NCBI RefSeq assembly: GCF_003992615.1
Contig: NZ_RZMY01000006.1
Coordinates: 417,655 to 481,654, forward strand
From: Flagellimonas beolgyonensis
GTDB lineage: Bacteria; Bacteroidota; Bacteroidia; Flavobacteriales; Flavobacteriaceae
Direction of reading: 5' to 3'
Length of the DNA stretch: 64,000 nucleotides
Part shown: positions 9,665 to 18,563 of the stretch, piece by piece
How the letters are laid out: each line of letters starts with the position of its first letter
Numbering within the stretch: position 1 is the first letter of the stretch
Notes under the pieces: generated by a model
What the model saw: only the letters and a program-made list of their open reading frames with translations
Told to the model about the DNA's origin: nothing
The model's database searches: none
Position numbers and translations under genes: made by a program

Positions 9665-11005
9665 ATGATTGATGTACTATTTTGGCAATGGACCTTGGTA
9701 ATCATATCCAGTATGGCGCTGTTTTTTGTTTCGCCCATGGCCAAAAACACGGATCAATTTTTTAATGCCGTAAACCACAGGAAGACCCCGAACAGCCTTA
9801 TGCTGATGGGGTCTTTGGTTATTTCATGGATCTTTGCCAAAAGCATCACGAATGCGGCTAATTTAGGGTTGGAGTTTGGTTTGGTGGGAGGTATGGCCTA
9901 TGCCGCCTACTACCTTTCATTTGCCGTAGCCGGAATTATTATCTATCGAATGCGAAAATTGGGGGGCTTTACCAGCATCCATCATTTTCTGACCTCTCGG
10001 TTCGGGAAAGGGGCAGTTGCCCTATTTTCCGTTTTGATCACTATTCGCCTGTTCAACGAAATCTGGAGTAACACCATGGTCATCGGTTCCTATTTTGGAA
10101 ATACGGGATCCACTTCTTATTACTTGTCCATCATGGTCTTTACCGTGCTCACCCTCGCCTATGCGCTGAAAGGTGGCCTTAGTAGTTCCATATTTACAGA
10201 TGGTGTTCAAATGGTGTTGTTCACCGTCTTGTTGATCATCATATTGTGGAATGTTTTTAGTGCGGACATTTCATTTTCCGCCCAGACCGTTCTTAATTCG
10301 GGAGCATGGTCTTTTGATACGGGACTGAATTTGTTGCTTGCTGCCGTTCTTCAATCCTTCAGTTATCCTTTTCATGACCCTGTGCTCACGGACCGGGGCT
10401 TTTTGAGTTCTCCAAAGGTTACCCTGAAAAGTTTTCTTTGGGCAAGTATAGTTGGGGGGTTGTGTATTGTACTGTTCAGCATTATAGGTATTTATGCCCA
10501 ACATAGTGGACTTACAGGCCAAGCAGCGGTCGCGGTTGGAAAATCGTTTGGTATTTTTACATTGTTGATCATCAACTTGATCATGATCACTTCCGCTGCT
10601 TCCACCTTGGACTCCACATTTTCCTCTTTTTCCAAGTTATTGGCAGTGGACCTGAATCTGGGAAACAGTATTTCCTTCGGTAGGTTGGCCATGATCGTGA
10701 TCGCTATTCTGGGAACCATTCCTGTTTTTTTAAATGCTGAAATTCTATCAGCTACTACAATAAGCGGCACCATGGTGATAGGTTTAACCCCAATTTTTAT
10801 GTTTTGGAAGCAACAACCGCCAAAAATGAGCTTTTATCTCAGCGTCATTAGTGGAATTCTCTTTGGTATCGTGTTGGTTTTTGATGTATTTCCAGAAAGT
10901 TTGATCTTTTCCTCGGGAAAATATGCAGATTTGTTGTGGGTGAATTTTTGGGGAATATTGAGTTGTACAATTATGTATTTGTTACCACTATGGATAAAAA
11001 AATAG
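9665..11005 (+). CDS. Sodium:solute symporter family (SSS) inner membrane transporter
   Basis: About 446 residues with around twelve hydrophobic membrane segments. The repeated small-residue/Ser/Thr helices, the FTSIHHFLTSRFG segment and YALKGGLSSSIFTDGVQMVLF match the SSS family, which uses the sodium gradient to bring solutes across the inner membrane. I start at the ATG at 9665. A TTG at 9650 overlapping the SusD stop would add five residues and cannot be excluded. Its place directly after a SusC/SusD pair suggests it moves the same substrate, or its breakdown product, from periplasm to cytoplasm. SSS proteins carry sugars, amino acids, nucleosides and organic acids, so the solute is open. 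Confidence 0.88.
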   Translation: MIDVLFWQWTLVIISSMALFFVSPMAKNTDQFFNAVNHRKTPNSLMLMGSLVISWIFAKSITNAANLGLEFGLVGGMAYAAYYLSFAVAGIIIYRMRKLGGFTSIHHFLTSRFGKGAVALFSVLITIRLFNEIWSNTMVIGSYFGNTGSTSYYLSIMVFTVLTLAYALKGGLSSSIFTDGVQMVLFTVLLIIILWNVFSADISFSAQTVLNSGAWSFDTGLNLLLAAVLQSFSYPFHDPVLTDRGFLSSPKVTLKSFLWASIVGGLCIVLFSIIGIYAQHSGLTGQAAVAVGKSFGIFTLLIINLIMITSAASTLDSTFSSFSKLLAVDLNLGNSISFGRLAMIVIAILGTIPVFLNAEILSATTISGTMVIGLTPIFMFWKQQPPKMSFYLSVISGILFGIVLVFDVFPESLIFSSGKYADLLWVNFWGILSCTIMYLLPLWIKK

Positions 11006-11841
11006 CGCATTTGGGCAAAAAAACGGGAAAAATGCTTCTTTTCGGGGGTGTTTACAGCAATCTGCAAGCGTTGGAAACCTTGATTTCGATTGCGGAGCGT
11101 GAAAAAATAGACCCTTCAAACTGTATCTGCACTGGCGACATTGTTGGGTATTGTGCACAACCGGAAGAAACCATCCAAAGGTTCAAGAAATGGGGAGCCA
11201 ATAGCATAGCAGGTAACGTGGAGTTCCAATTGGCCCACGACAAAGAAGACTGCGGATGTGATTTTGAAACCGGAGGGCGTTGCGATATTTTTTCAAAAAT
11301 GTGGTATCCCTATGCCAAAAACCAATTATCCACCAATTCAATGGAATGGATTGCCGAACTTCCTGATTATTTGACATTTACCTATGGAGAAAAGACAATT
11401 ATGGTAGTCCATGGCTCCTATGGAAACATTTCCAAATATATCTTCAAGTCCACTCCATTGGCCAAAAAAGAATCACAGTTTAAGGATACGGCGAGTGATA
11501 TCATTATTGCCGGACATTGCGGTTTGCCCTTTAGTAATATATCACAAAATGGTGTTTGGTTGAATCCAGGAGTAATCGGTATGCCTGCCAACGACGGCAC
11601 CCCTAGGGTTTGGTACATGATCCTTGACGATAGCAATGGGTGTTTGGAATATACACACCATCATTTTCAATATGATTATAGGACAACCCAACAGTTGATG
11701 TTGGACAACGGGTTGCCAAAAAGTTATGCCGAAACTTTGTCCACCGGTATTTGGGATAACATGGAAATTCTCCCGGAAACCGAGAAGAAACAAAAAGGTT
11801 TGGCCATAGATTTTGGAGATAAGGAATTTTTACTTTCCTAA
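10990..11841 (+). CDS. Calcineurin-like metallophosphoesterase-family protein with atypical metal site
   Basis: About 283 residues, starting at the ATG at 10990, which overlaps the symporter gene by 16 bases. The order of motifs follows the diadenosine-tetraphosphatase/YfcE-like branch: LLFGGVYSNLQAL, CTGDIVGYCAQPEET, AGNVEFQL, VVHGSYGN, AGHCGLPF, NPGVIGMPANDGTPR. Motif I normally reads G-D-x-H-(S/G)-N; here Asp and His are replaced (GGVYSN), and the usual GHTH motif is GHCG. A cysteine cluster (DCGCDFETGGRCD) sits between. My recollection is that this GG-x-YSN form recurs in a subfamily, so this may be a subfamily trait rather than decay. Catalytic activity is therefore uncertain. Operon context suggests a role linked to the SusC/SusD/symporter substrate. 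Confidence 0.75.
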   Translation: MDKKIAHLGKKTGKMLLFGGVYSNLQALETLISIAEREKIDPSNCICTGDIVGYCAQPEETIQRFKKWGANSIAGNVEFQLAHDKEDCGCDFETGGRCDIFSKMWYPYAKNQLSTNSMEWIAELPDYLTFTYGEKTIMVVHGSYGNISKYIFKSTPLAKKESQFKDTASDIIIAGHCGLPFSNISQNGVWLNPGVIGMPANDGTPRVWYMILDDSNGCLEYTHHHFQYDYRTTQQLMLDNGLPKSYAETLSTGIWDNMEILPETEKKQKGLAIDFGDKEFLLS

Positions 11842-11850
11842 CTTGAAAGT

Positions 11851-13242
11851 TCACTTTTCAATTTTCGTGGCAAATCCTGCTGCAATGATATTTTGGGCAG
11901 GTTTATTTTGCGGGGTAAAATCGTGATTCTTTTCAAAAATTCCATTGGACGCTTTTGCTTGCCATTTCCAAATGTGGACCCCATAAAACCAATCCTCCTT
12001 CCAGATGGTATTAAAAAATGCCCTGTATGCAATGGCTTGGGTCTTAAAGGAAACTTTGGTGAACAATCGATCATAGATCGTGACCCATCTCCAGGGTCTG
12101 GCAGCAGCATCTTCGGTACTTTTATATCCCAGTTCCGTGAAAATCACCGGTTTGTCGAATTTTTGGGATACCGTTTTTATATTCTTCGAGTACTTTTTCC
12201 AACTATTTTCCATATCCTTTAAGTTGGTTTTTCCATTTCCAACCAAAGGGAAATAAGCCTGAATTCCGATGAAATCCAAATCCTCCCAAAAGGATATGAT
12301 ATCATATTCTTGGTCCCAGTTGGCCGCATAGGTCAATTGCCCGGAATACACCGTTCTGATTTTGGCGATCAACTGTTTCCAAAAGTCAGGTTTTTGGGTA
12401 GAGAGACGGGCTAATTCGGTTCCGACACATAACAACTCAACTCCATTTTGCTCCGCTATTTTGGCAAAATGCAACAAGTGTTCTTGGTAATTGGCCGACC
12501 ATGATTTCCACACATTATCATTTTTTGGAAAGATGTCCGATCTCCATTTGCCATCCCCTTCGGATAACCAGATATGGGGTTTTAAAAAAACGCTAAGTCC
12601 ACGATTATGGGCCAACGTGATTTTTTCTATAAGTATGGAATCCTTATTCCGTTGCCTTGGATCCAATGATAAGTTGTTCAAACTACCCTCAACATGGTTT
12701 TGTCCGATAAAGGGGGCTAGGGTAATCCATTCAATATTGTTTTGGATCAAAGGTCGTAAGGTTAGGTCATCGATCTTACCAAAAACATGGATACCACGTT
12801 GTTTATAATCGTTTTCATAGGCACTGCTGGCACATTCCGAAATGTTTTCCACTGTATGGTTCCAAGTGTACTCATAATCCTCTCCGTTCACATAGGATTG
12901 GGACAAGTTGAAAAGAACCATCAAAACCACTACTGGTGCGATAACCAACCCTGTGAAACGATAGACCAACCTTACAATTCCTCCATTTTTGTACACGTTG
13001 ACAAAGTATGCAATAGCCTCCACCATGCCCATTAGCAGCATGATAAACACCCAAAACTGCCAAGCCCTGATCAACGCTGACAAGATATTCCAAATGGTAT
13101 TCTTGAACTGATCCCAGGAAATTTCTTCAGACAAGAATAGGGTCGCTAAAACCAGTAAACAACCAAAAACAAAAGAGAACAATAGCCTCCATAAGAATCG
13201 CTTAAGTTTATATTTGGTTGGACTTAACATTGTACGAATCAA
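11851..13242 (-). CDS. Membrane-anchored GH113-like glycosidase (TIM-barrel) protein
   Basis: A 463-residue protein with two parts. Residues 1-130 hold three hydrophobic segments that anchor it in the membrane. Residues about 150-450 look like a TIM-barrel of glycoside hydrolase family 113 type: KQRGIHVFGK, WITLAPFIGQ, FLKPHIWL, LLCVGTELARLS (candidate acid/base Glu), FIGIQAYFPL and VIFTELGYKST (candidate nucleophile Glu), then GVHIWKW. Known GH113 members include beta-mannanases. The membrane anchor suggests action in the periplasm. It converges on the metallophosphoesterase-like gene with only 9 bases between stops. An ATG four codons in (13230) is an alternative start. Confidence 0.72.
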   Translation of the reverse strand: MIRTMLSPTKYKLKRFLWRLLFSFVFGCLLVLATLFLSEEISWDQFKNTIWNILSALIRAWQFWVFIMLLMGMVEAIAYFVNVYKNGGIVRLVYRFTGLVIAPVVVLMVLFNLSQSYVNGEDYEYTWNHTVENISECASSAYENDYKQRGIHVFGKIDDLTLRPLIQNNIEWITLAPFIGQNHVEGSLNNLSLDPRQRNKDSILIEKITLAHNRGLSVFLKPHIWLSEGDGKWRSDIFPKNDNVWKSWSANYQEHLLHFAKIAEQNGVELLCVGTELARLSTQKPDFWKQLIAKIRTVYSGQLTYAANWDQEYDIISFWEDLDFIGIQAYFPLVGNGKTNLKDMENSWKKYSKNIKTVSQKFDKPVIFTELGYKSTEDAAARPWRWVTIYDRLFTKVSFKTQAIAYRAFFNTIWKEDWFYGVHIWKWQAKASNGIFEKNHDFTPQNKPAQNIIAAGFATKIEK

Positions 13243-13320
13243 ACTATGTTCAAACGGGTTGTTACATCTAATGCATTGAAGTATGGACAGCCATCTTGTT
13301 GGAACTACAAAAATTAAATT

Positions 13321-13343
13321 AAGCCCAGTTTAAAACTGGGCTT
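13321..13343 (-). terminator. Hairpin terminator after the DUF2911 gene
   Basis: The inverted repeat AAGCCCAGTTT/AAACTGGGCTT is nearly loop-less and T-rich on both sides. It lies 13 bases beyond the stop of the minus-strand DUF2911 gene. Confidence 0.65.
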
Positions 13344-13356
13344 TGTTGTGTTGTTC

Positions 13357-14466
13357 TTAGTTGGCACCCAAATCTTCTTCCAGCTTGGTTATGCTTTTCT
13401 TTATGGCATTCTTAACAAATTCATTGGGCGCTTTGTCTTTGGCTATTTTCAAGTGCTTAAGTGCACTTTTATAGTTTCCAACGCCAGAGTACCCACTGGC
13501 CAAACCATAATCTACTGGCCAAACCCCTTTGTGCTTTTTGGCATTCCATTTAAAAATCTCCAGAGCCTCCTCATGCTTGTTTTGGGCTGTCAAGCGCCTA
13601 CCGTAATTGTGCACTTGCATTACGGTTCCCAATGGTATTGCTTCCTCCATCAGTTCTTTCGACTCCTTTAATTTTCCTTGCTTCTCCAATATCTGCGATT
13701 TGATCTGTAAATTATTGAAGTTTCTCTCGCTAAAAAAGCGTCCCTCTATGGCTATGTTGACCCAATCCAGGGCCTCCTCGAGGTCTCCCCCATTGTTTAG
13801 GGCGAAATTGGCGGCCTGTTCCCAACTCTGTCTACTAAAACCGACCACATCCTCCAATTGATGGCGGATTTCGGTCAGAACAATTTGGGTGCTATTCACC
13901 CCTATTTTAAAAGGAACCTGTTTTTCGGCCCAGTTCAACGATGCAACAACCGAATCTGCCGCGACATTTTCAAATGTGTAGGCAAGCTGTTCAACATGTG
14001 GTATTTTTTTGGTCTCAACATCGACCCGTAAGGCATCTTCTGTAGGATCATAGGCATAGCTTCCCCAAGACCAGTAATTATTGGAAAAAATGATGGTCGC
14101 TGTGTTATTTTCATGAATTACCATATGAAGACCATACTTACCTGCAGGCAGGGGCTTACCCTCGATCATAATATCATGTGTGGTGGTAAAAACAGTATTT
14201 TCATTGGCGCCTGCTCTCCAAGGAGACTCCGGAGCAGTTCCTCCAAGATTGTTCATTCCGTAAGGAACCAAAGTGCCCCAAACTTCCCTTCCATTTACAC
14301 TGGGTCTTGAATATGAAATTGTGATATCGGTGATGCCGACACGTTGGATAACCGTTGCAGCTTGACTGCCTCGGGGCAAAAAATTAAGTTGGGCGGTGAC
14401 GGTATTGCTTACCGCGAACAGCAAAATAAAAATTGAAGTGAGATTAATCGAAAATAATTTTTTCAT
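13357..14466 (-). CDS. DUF2911 domain protein with C-terminal TPR-like region
   Basis: 369 residues. A signal peptide (cleavage near TVTAQ, residue 25-26) is followed by the DUF2911 domain (about 30-185), recognised by RGSQAATVIQRVGITDITI, SYSRPSVNGREVWGTLVPYG, PWRAGANENTVFTTTHDI, LPAGKYGLHMV and FSNNYWSWGSYAYD. The rest (about 200-365) is helical with TPR-like repeats (LEEALDWVNIAIEGR, EEALEIFKWNAKK, YKSALKHLKIAKDKAP). Such secreted proteins are frequent in Bacteroidetes; their function is not established. It is monocistronic here, bounded by a hairpin downstream and a long gap upstream. Confidence 0.9.
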   Translation of the reverse strand: MKKLFSINLTSIFILLFAVSNTVTAQLNFLPRGSQAATVIQRVGITDITISYSRPSVNGREVWGTLVPYGMNNLGGTAPESPWRAGANENTVFTTTHDIMIEGKPLPAGKYGLHMVIHENNTATIIFSNNYWSWGSYAYDPTEDALRVDVETKKIPHVEQLAYTFENVAADSVVASLNWAEKQVPFKIGVNSTQIVLTEIRHQLEDVVGFSRQSWEQAANFALNNGGDLEEALDWVNIAIEGRFFSERNFNNLQIKSQILEKQGKLKESKELMEEAIPLGTVMQVHNYGRRLTAQNKHEEALEIFKWNAKKHKGVWPVDYGLASGYSGVGNYKSALKHLKIAKDKAPNEFVKNAIKKSITKLEEDLGAN

Positions 14467-15103
14467 AGATTGTTATTTATGGGTTAATTAGTAAGGACAT
14501 TAATTATGAGCTACTGAAATTCAAAGGCCAAATTTTGGATTGAAATCCCAATGAACGTTGTCTCATTGGAGATTATGTGATTGAGATTACCCTGAGAACC
14601 TTGCCCAATCTTTAAGGTCCGATTATGAGGTAATGGTCGTAAGGCAAACAAATTTCTTAATGAAAAAATCAATTTTTTTTTGCAATCAGCAATTGATCAG
14701 CCGATAAACGGGGTACTATCAATATAATGGAAAGTTGAAGGCATTGGGATGGTTTCACTACGAAACTAAAACAGTGTTCCAGATATAACCTGTATTACAA
14801 AATTGCCCAAAACGCGATTTTGTGCAGAATTTGTACTTAAAAAAGAGTTGCAATTGTAAAAGTGCAACTCTTTAATTTTCAAGTCAGGGTGGCAGACCAA
14901 TCCCTTATAACATAAATAGTGGATTTTTAGTATTTTACATTTTTGATTTGGACCAGTTAACCCAACCCTGTACCGTGTTCAAATCGGCACATTCAGAGGC
15001 AAAACTTATGGGAGTTTAACACCCCTAATTAAGACATTTATTAGACAAGCAACGATTTGATTTTCAATGTATCTTATAGATATTAAATCAATTCCTTTTC
15101 TTC
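14467..15103. other. 637-bp intergenic region between divergent genes
   Basis: No coding frame I can support. It must contain promoters for the DUF2911 gene (minus) and the small lipoprotein gene (plus). The only clear structure is a hairpin at 14842-14873, listed separately. Confidence 0.5.
14842..14873 (-). terminator. Orphan terminator-like hairpin in an intergenic region
   Basis: A perfect 11-bp stem (AAAGAGTTGCA / TGCAACTCTTT) has a 10-base loop. On the minus strand it is followed by a run of T, a good intrinsic terminator; on the plus strand the T run is weaker. No gene ends here, so it may end a short non-coding transcript or a leader. Confidence 0.45.
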
Positions 15104-15538
15104 ATGAAAAAGTTAGCCTTACTTGTTCTATTGTCTTCTTTAATCATCAATCAATCTTGTGATAGTTCAGATGAAGGTATGGACAATCAAGGTAACCTAC
15201 TTTTTGAGCTTCAATACATAAATACGGGTTTATCGGGGAAAATTATCGAAAAGAAGAATTTAGAATTTAATGAATTCATTGAATTTTCATCCGACAATCA
15301 ATTTGTCAAAAGAAGGGTGTACCCAGACAGTACCAGTATTGCCAAAGGCAATTACCTTTTGACCCAATCAAAAGACTCGAAGTACTATGAACTTGAATAT
15401 GAAAAAGATAGCTATTTAATTCAAAATTGTACAGGTTCCCTCAAGGAGCATTTTTCCATTTTGAACAACAACGAAATATTCAATGGGAGCTACCTCCTAT
15501 GTGATGGCCCTGGTTTTGGATACAAATTGATCGACTAA
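15104..15538 (+). CDS. Small lipoprotein of unknown function
   Basis: 144 residues with a lipoprotein signal peptide (Cys19 in IINQSC) followed by an acidic linker (DSSDEGMDN). The mature part has alternating beta-like segments (LLFELQYINTGLSGKIIE, FIEFSSDNQFVKRRVY) and two cysteines (QNCTG, LLCDG) that could form a disulfide. It resembles the many small lipocalin-like lipoproteins of Flavobacteriia, but I do not recognise a named family. It stands alone, 277 bases upstream of a histidine kinase gene on the same strand. Confidence 0.7.
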   Translation: MKKLALLVLLSSLIINQSCDSSDEGMDNQGNLLFELQYINTGLSGKIIEKKNLEFNEFIEFSSDNQFVKRRVYPDSTSIAKGNYLLTQSKDSKYYELEYEKDSYLIQNCTGSLKEHFSILNNNEIFNGSYLLCDGPGFGYKLID

Positions 15539-15815
15539 TATCAAACTGACTTCGGAAAGTATACTTTTAAAATTGTTTAAGAGTATTTCGAACGCACTCA
15601 TTAAAAACAAAAATTAATTGTTCAACATTCTGAACTGTAAATTCATATAGCCCCAATTTAGGAAAGGCTATAAACTTTCCCAAATATCGGGTTGCATACA
15701 GTTATGGATAGGTAAAAGTCTACTACTATGTATTTTATACAGGTTTTTTTGTAAGTATTTTCGTAAATTGTGGGATTAAAGGTTGCCCCAATTGGATTAA
15801 ATCTACTTTTTTGAT

Positions 15816-16922
15816 ATGCTTTCAGAGAATTCAGACAAAATACAATTGTTCAAGTATCTCGAAGGAATTTTCACTGAATTGGAACAGCAAAAGATTGCTT
15901 TGGACAAATCTGCGATCGTGGCCTTTACCGATATCAAGGGGAACATTACTTATGTCAACGACAAGTTCTGCGAAATATCACAATATTCAAGGGAAGAACT
16001 TTTGGGTCAAAACCATCGTATTATCAACTCTGGTTACCACGAGCCCAAGTTTTTCCGTAATCTTTGGAAGACGATAGCCCGTGGAAATATTTGGAGCGAC
16101 GATATCAGGAACCGGGCCAAAGATGGATCCTATTACTGGGTCGCCACAACGATTGTTCCCTATCTCGATGCTTCGGGCAAACCCTACCAATACGTCTCCA
16201 TTCGGTTTGACATTACCAAACAAAAGAATCAAGAACTGGAGTTGGTGCGCAGAAGCAAACAATTGGAGGATTTCTGTTTTATCGTATCCCACAATCTACG
16301 GGCACCCCTATCCAATTTACTGTTATTGACCTCAATGATTCAGGAGAGTGATGATTCCGAAGAGCAGAAAGAGTTGATAGGAAGACTGGTGAAACCGGTC
16401 CACCTTTTAAATGAAACCTTCAATGAACTTGTGGAATCCCTGCAAATTAGGCAGGATACTGATATAGAGAAGGTGAACCTTAGTTTCAAGGACTGTTTGG
16501 AAAATGCCATGGAAGCTTTGAACGTCGCAGTGCTCTATCCAGACATTGAGGTTCACCATGATTTTAATGAGGTGCCGGACTTAAAGTACCCCAAGAAATA
16601 CCTTGACAGCATTTTTCAAAACCTGCTCAGCAACGCCATAAAATATCAGTCTCCAAAGAGAAAATTACAGATACGGATAAAAAGCTACCTAAGGGAAGGG
16701 AGTACCTGGCTAGAGTTTGCCGATAATGGACTTGGAATCAATATGAAGGTCCAAGGCCATAAATTGTTCGGTCTTCGAAAGACATTTCACGATAATCCTG
16801 ATGCCAAGGGATTTGGGCTCTTCATTACCAAATCCCAAATTGAAGCCGTTGGCGGTATGATATATGCGGAGAGCACACAAGGAAGGGGGACCACTTTTTT
16901 TATAAAATTTAATGCCAAATGA
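15816..16922 (+). CDS. PAS-domain sensor histidine kinase (soluble)
   Basis: 368 residues and no membrane segment, so a cytoplasmic sensor. Residues about 30-140 form a PAS domain (AFTDIKGNITYVNDKFCEIS, REELLGQNHRIINS, YWVATTIVPYLD, SIRFDITKQK). The DHp helix carries FIVSHNLRAPLSNLL with the phospho-acceptor His159. The ATPase domain has an N box (FQNLLSNAIKYQ), G1 (FADNGLGIN) and G2 (KGFGLFITKSQIE). It should autophosphorylate and pass phosphate to the response regulator encoded next, whose start overlaps this stop by 11 bases. The PAS domain has the form seen in oxygen/redox or small-ligand sensors, but the ligand is unknown. The gene can be read from 15816; the TTG/ATG choice upstream is not convincing. 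Confidence 0.93.
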   Translation: MLSENSDKIQLFKYLEGIFTELEQQKIALDKSAIVAFTDIKGNITYVNDKFCEISQYSREELLGQNHRIINSGYHEPKFFRNLWKTIARGNIWSDDIRNRAKDGSYYWVATTIVPYLDASGKPYQYVSIRFDITKQKNQELELVRRSKQLEDFCFIVSHNLRAPLSNLLLLTSMIQESDDSEEQKELIGRLVKPVHLLNETFNELVESLQIRQDTDIEKVNLSFKDCLENAMEALNVAVLYPDIEVHHDFNEVPDLKYPKKYLDSIFQNLLSNAIKYQSPKRKLQIRIKSYLREGSTWLEFADNGLGINMKVQGHKLFGLRKTFHDNPDAKGFGLFITKSQIEAVGGMIYAESTQGRGTTFFIKFNAK

Positions 16923-17334
16923 CCCTATGAAAACAATAGATACACTTTACTTGATAGATGACGACGATACCTATCAATTTATAGTCCAAAGGACCTTGAA
17001 CAGTTTGAACCTGGTCAATTCCATAAAGCTTTTTTCCAATGGAAAGGCAGCCATTGATTTTTTGGAGGCGACACTCCATGATATTGAACAGATTCCCGAT
17101 GTGATTCTGTTGGATCTGACCATGCCCATAATGGATGGTTGGCAATTCTTGGAGCAGTATTTGCGCTTTAGACCAAGAATTGGCAAAAAGGTGGTGATCT
17201 TTGTGGTGTCCTCATCAATCGACCCTCGGGATATGCAGCGTGCAAAATCAATCAGTGAGGTTACGGATTATATCATCAAACCATTGACCAAATCCAAACT
17301 GATCTCCATGCTCCACGAAAGTCTTGAGTCCTAA
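16912..17334 (+). CDS. CheY-like single-domain response regulator
   Basis: 140 residues consisting of one receiver domain: the acidic pocket LIDDDDTYQF (Asp16-19), phospho-acceptor Asp68 in VILLDLTMPIMDGW, the Ser switch VVSSSIDPRDM, and the conserved Lys in YIIKPLTKSK. There is no output domain, so it acts by protein contact or in a phosphorelay. It overlaps the upstream kinase by 11 bases if the first ATG is used; the ATG at 16927 is an equally good start. The same architecture recurs at 34694, also paired with PAS proteins. Confidence 0.92.
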   Translation: MPNDPMKTIDTLYLIDDDDTYQFIVQRTLNSLNLVNSIKLFSNGKAAIDFLEATLHDIEQIPDVILLDLTMPIMDGWQFLEQYLRFRPRIGKKVVIFVVSSSIDPRDMQRAKSISEVTDYIIKPLTKSKLISMLHESLES

Positions 17335-18563
17335 ATGCTATTAAAAAATTCTGTGAAATTGTGGTTATTGAGTAACTAAAGAAATGTGAATTAAAATGGC
17401 TGACGAAAAATAATTATGACTGAACCATCCTTATGACTATAGGTCATTGTAAATCAGAAACAAGCACTGAAATTTAAGAACCTGCACGCCTAATTGCACA
17501 CCTATTATTTGGTTTTAAATGAAATCAAATAAGTGTACAAAAAACAAAAAACCCTTGTAAATAGAATTGCTGACCGATTTGCGACCAATAAGTAATTAAT
17601 CTTTGAGCAAAAAGCTTTATCTGAAGTCTAAAACCAATTATTTGAAAGCAAAAAGGCAAGGATACGACTTTCGTTGATCAGAACCTTTTTGCGTCTTGAA
17701 TACATTGCAACATATAAAAATGATATGCCACTAAAAAAGGGAGTGGGACAGCAATGATACCAAAGGACTTTAATTTTGCATCTTCAAAGCCTTGGAAACT
17801 TTCTTAAATATTCGATCTCGAATTTTCAGATTTGGCAATATACCAATCCTAACTCGGAGTTATTTTCCAAGTATCATCAAATTGCTGTTTGTCCGTTATG
17901 TTCCAATGCGCAATTGTGAGTATAAACAAGTTGGAATTTCTTGGGACGTTGTGATTTCATCTGTCGTACAACCGAATAAAAGGAACTTAAAACCAACAAC
18001 CACTATGAATAGGTTGCGTTTGGACCTTGTCTGTATAACAATGTCTTCACAACAACTAAAATTTAATGATAACTACCCTTTTAAGTTTACAGATCAGTGT
18101 CAATAGTTTTCATAAACCTAGGTTGGGTAGTTCGGTTGTGGGAAGATTTAAATCATTTTTATGTCGTTGAAATTACAGCCCTCCACTTTTGAAAATCCCG
18201 GAACCCATTTAGATTATGGGGTTATAATTGATTTCATTTTGATTGCTGTTGAAATTGAGGACTTGGGGTATCCACAAGGAAATATTTGATTGCAGTTCTT
18301 GGGCAAGTCCAGTGATAGTGTAACCCTTTATGGACAGCTCTAAATGCAACTATTCATGTTTTATAGAGCGCAATGCCCCCAGTATACCTGCCAATAACCA
18401 TACGGCGAAAGTAAAGATGATAAGATTACTTTGAAAAGGCAAGAAGCTCGGGCGAGAGCATGGTACACTATGGTGGTAGCTACCAACCGTTTTAATCGTT
18501 GGATACAAATTATACAAATCGTTAGGGCCGCCACTTCCTATTTGCACTCTACTGGATACAACT
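17335..18563. other. 1.2-kb region without a supportable gene
   Basis: AT-rich sequence. The longest plus frame (17792-18106) starts from TTG and shows no family features. A short minus-strand frame (18350-18577) with one hydrophobic segment follows the M1/ABC gene but begins at TTG and overlaps its stop; I do not support it. A 9-bp inverted repeat (GCAAAAAGG ... CCTTTTTGC, 17648-17692) could be a terminator. A 19-base sequence at 17511-17529 is repeated at 42522-42540 with one mismatch. Confidence 0.45.

Noticed and set aside
17792..18106. 104-codon plus-strand frame
   Set aside because: Starts at TTG, has irregular composition and no family motif; the surrounding 1.2 kb looks non-coding.
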